A DNA stretch of 6,754 bases from an uncultured bacterium (GTDB taxonomy: Bacteria; Planctomycetota; UBA1135; GCA-002686595), in contig CAJXRJ010000421.1 of the NCBI GenBank assembly GCA_913058555.1, positions 1-6,754 of the forward strand. Reading direction: 5' to 3'. Under the pieces are notes generated by a model. The model did no database searches, had not been told where the DNA came from, and was given only the letters and a program-made list of their open reading frames with translations. Positions 5,701 through 6,754 of this stretch are shown here, piece by piece; position 1 is the stretch's first letter, and each line of letters begins with the position of its first letter. The position numbers were made by a program, and so were the translations under genes.

Positions 5701-6698
5701 ATGTACTTCGACGCGCTCGCCGGGCCAACGAGATCCAGGTGGAGCCGAAAGATGCGCTCCGCGTCCGAGTTCACCCCGTCGAAGGTCGCCCGTACGCCGA
5801 GCTTCATGTCGTCGAGCTCGATCTCCGACCAACGCCCGTCTGAGCGATCGAGGAACGTGCGCGAGTCGTACATGACAAGGCCGTAGTCCACCAGGTTCTC
5901 GGTGCCGCTCGAGAGGTTGAAGCTCTCGGCCACGTCGTAGTGCACCCAGACCGCGCCGCCGTCTCCCCAGTCCTTGCCCCAGGAATTCATGAACAGGAAG
6001 GCCTGCCGCGCGTCGTCATAGCCAGCGATGGCCATGGCGTGGTAGCCGTGGGGTTGGCCCGCCGTACGCATGGCGCGTCCGCGTTCATGGGCCGCGGTGT
6101 CGTAAACCGAATAGCGCCCCGCGGAGAAGATGGGGTTGGTGCGTACCCCAACGACGACGACCTCCCCGCGCGCGAGCAGCGCACGCATCTGTGCACCGCT
6201 TTGGACCATGCCGAAATCCTCGATGCGAAAGACCGGGGCCTCGGCGCGTGCCACCGCCGGTGGCTGGACCAAGTGATCCTTCGGCGCGTACGGGAATGTC
6301 TCAAGGGTCGAGGCGCCCTGGTCGCGCAGGAGCTCAAGCACCTTGACCGGGTTGCTGCCTTCGTCCTTGCCGCCGTTGACCTGGTTGTAAATGAACGAGG
6401 GCGAGAAGATGAGCGAATCTTCCTTGGGGGTCCACTGCTGGTTGCGCGCTTCGATGTAGCTGCGCGCGTAGTACCCGAAGGCCCAGGCCGCGCAGTCGTT
6501 CATCGTCTGCCTTCCTACCGGCGGCATCTTTGGGCGAAGGTCGACGGAGGCCGGCAGATTGGCCGCTGCGGCATCCATCAGGATCTCGTCCAGTGCGGCG
6601 CGCAGCTCGTGCCCATCGCCCTGGGCGGCGCCTTGGGCGTGGGCGGGGGACACGAGGCCCGCTGAGGCGAGGAACAGGGGGAGGATCTTGCGGAACAT
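2775..6698 (-). CDS. Secreted papain-like (C1 family) cysteine peptidase with long repeat tail
   Basis: This 1307-residue protein should hydrolyse peptide bonds outside the cytoplasm. The signal peptide is 1-21 (MFRKILPLFL..., then SPAHA before Q). Residues about 50-275 are a C1 peptidase: VDLRP near the domain start, Gln64 as the probable oxyanion-hole residue, Cys69 (NDCAAWAF) as nucleophile, PY at 136-137, His220 (GYHAMAIAGYDD), and Asn238 (MNSWGKDWGDGG) completing the triad. Cys sits three residues before Trp, as in a bacterial C1 subgroup, whereas in papain they are adjacent. Only about 28 residues separate the signal peptide from the domain, so there is no inhibitor-I29 propeptide. Residues about 290-1307 hold divergent 80-100-residue units, clearest near 316-393, 419-503, 762-843, 871-946, 986-1072, 1098-1176 and 1215-1304. 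They read as beta-sandwich domains, possibly pYEATS-like, though that match is from memory and weak. The frame opens further to 6725, but that part is adapter, so the start is ATG6698. Genomic sequence ends 12 bases upstream, with no Shine-Dalgarno sequence in it. Confidence 0.9.
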   Translation of the reverse strand: MFRKILPLFLASAGLVSPAHAQGAAQGDGHELRAALDEILMDAAAANLPASVDLRPKMPPVGRQTMNDCAAWAFGYYARSYIEARNQQWTPKEDSLIFSPSFIYNQVNGGKDEGSNPVKVLELLRDQGASTLETFPYAPKDHLVQPPAVARAEAPVFRIEDFGMVQSGAQMRALLARGEVVVVGVRTNPIFSAGRYSVYDTAAHERGRAMRTAGQPHGYHAMAIAGYDDARQAFLFMNSWGKDWGDGGAVWVHYDVAESFNLSSGTENLVDYGLVMYDSRTFLDRSDGRWSEIELDDMKLGVRATFDGVNSDAERIFRLHLDLVGPASASKYITQVNYERVVDGKVVDAAMTKGARFGGFYRNLFTTETEGVMRATVTDKRGEITVLEGAFTIDTSSLRSMRLEQIDAYFGKHRDSGEDHWRWTLLPRLSPRDWADLTEIVWEVPDEQRGHRTLATYTHDGSTNPSFDKDSQAALTGIGAGPTEGRARLRFADGTNHTLAFPMRPFTSPVLDGPELSFVRRDEGQYHDQLWSHFEARLVYPECLHPYVSGGVFRIDGLRPDGGGLVLIGEQSIWPRPRDVAVAGYACRNLLVRGDLDLKITSLGNLQYVDLASVFGKAPGGGWFTYADIGGRWTTLDLDSPKFDVDWEDRYVGPVEGVPTWEIIAYMFENHGSSYGLPEWTWPEDVEYLGEVETEGSWLTGHKLRATGPFEVSATLESYEDDSTASVSARISPRSPQSGAISLVAEHGSQEQMETPEGHGEKTFVTTHVHGPLQELGRITSMSVLSPSLAGGWIDGTAERESVGDYDLEGLLAGRLLAPPANVPVRARVTFEDGSTSLLAAQPRGFSPYPITEELVLGALERPWGIEGGRPTWLIEVSLQGHASILGQVQSMSLTATREDGTTESLQAPKPGDVLEVHSSVPLRFDAMVEFDPATGREPLALQSHATLRTAFTDQPLVARVRTAGAEEFTFDPNSWEDPMAMEEPETYATLHLIGWERDLRSISHVEYVEVDNEAKRFVDDYEPTTSVVADRRGGSQGAFSHTFSFLSPDFEFTPTVHFSDGRPPARLSPVVVNGSIYRPELGARSRVQHWGHAPDGKPTWLMQCDADLSLSGFRTNHVRYYFDDGNNAAVLVEDAPVGPWPISEPLERGRRFLVSQVLPGLPAEVVTANVPDLVFAPRFAIESYHPGQIPELGRRSLKVEEERVARMPASAPTRALELVVAPFPGSSPDGLQHIELRGPLSDTAHIARVLYTIERDGAQITVNPFTVDGNGHERFDARLVGPAPAAVTAQLMDANGKVLRTLHWTR

Positions 6699-6710
6699 GG
6701 GGGCGGCGCT

Positions 6711-6754
6711 CTGTCTCTTATACACATCTGACGCTGCCGACGATATGCAGTGTG
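6711..6754 (+). other. Illumina Nextera (Tn5) adapter and i5 index, not genomic
   Basis: Positions 6711-6729 are CTGTCTCTTATACACATCT, the 19-base Tn5 mosaic end. Positions 6730-6743 are the rest of the read 1 transposase adapter (GACGCTGCCGACGA). Positions 6744-6751 (TATGCAGT) are the reverse complement of ACTGCATA, which I recall as i5 index S506/N506. The final GTG (6752-6754) is the first three bases of the P5-side sequence that follows the index. The element order matches library read-through exactly, so true genomic sequence ends at 6710. Confidence 0.98.

Noticed and set aside
5940..6665. Plus-strand frame (241 codons) opposite the catalytic domain.
   Set aside because: It is a shadow of the papain-like domain, which has a full set of catalytic motifs on the minus strand.
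6711..6729. Tn5 mosaic end as a sign of a natural transposon insertion.
   Set aside because: It continues into the synthetic read 1 adapter, an 8-base index and the P5 arm, which is library DNA and not a natural element.

Overview
This is the end of a GC-rich bacterial contig, very probably metagenomic. It carries three genes, all apparently for exported proteins, and no RNA genes, mobile elements or CRISPR arrays. The C-terminal module of the first protein, the lack of Shine-Dalgarno sequences at all three starts and the load of large secreted proteins resemble marine Planctomycetota. Myxococcota or another GC-rich secretory lineage remains possible. The taxonomic call is inference; no marker gene is present.

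Layout: 1-177 is a non-coding leader with a palindromic operator-like site (27-41) and a GC-rich hairpin (64-86). 178-1353 (+) encodes a secreted beta-propeller-like protein with a conserved C-terminal module. Eleven bases separate it from a convergent gene at 1365-2618 (-), a lipoprotein with a sialidase-like (Asp-box) beta-propeller and an unusual CxCC cysteine cluster. A 156-base gap (2619-2774) with several strong dyads separates that from 2775-6698 (-), a 1307-residue secreted papain-like (C1 family) cysteine peptidase. About 1,000 residues of divergent, probably beta-sandwich repeats follow its catalytic domain. Genomic sequence ends at 6710. The last 44 bases (6711-6754) are Illumina Nextera adapter plus index, so the apparent N-terminal extension MYKRQ... 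of the protease is an artefact.

Functional picture: the protease and the lipoprotein lie on the same strand in the order protease then lipoprotein and may be co-transcribed, although the structured gap could separate them. All three products carry export signals, so the neighbourhood looks like a cell-surface or extracellular set. Nothing in the sequence shows a shared pathway or substrate. The most interesting element is the protease with its long repeat tail. The rest is ordinary for a secretome-rich environmental bacterium.
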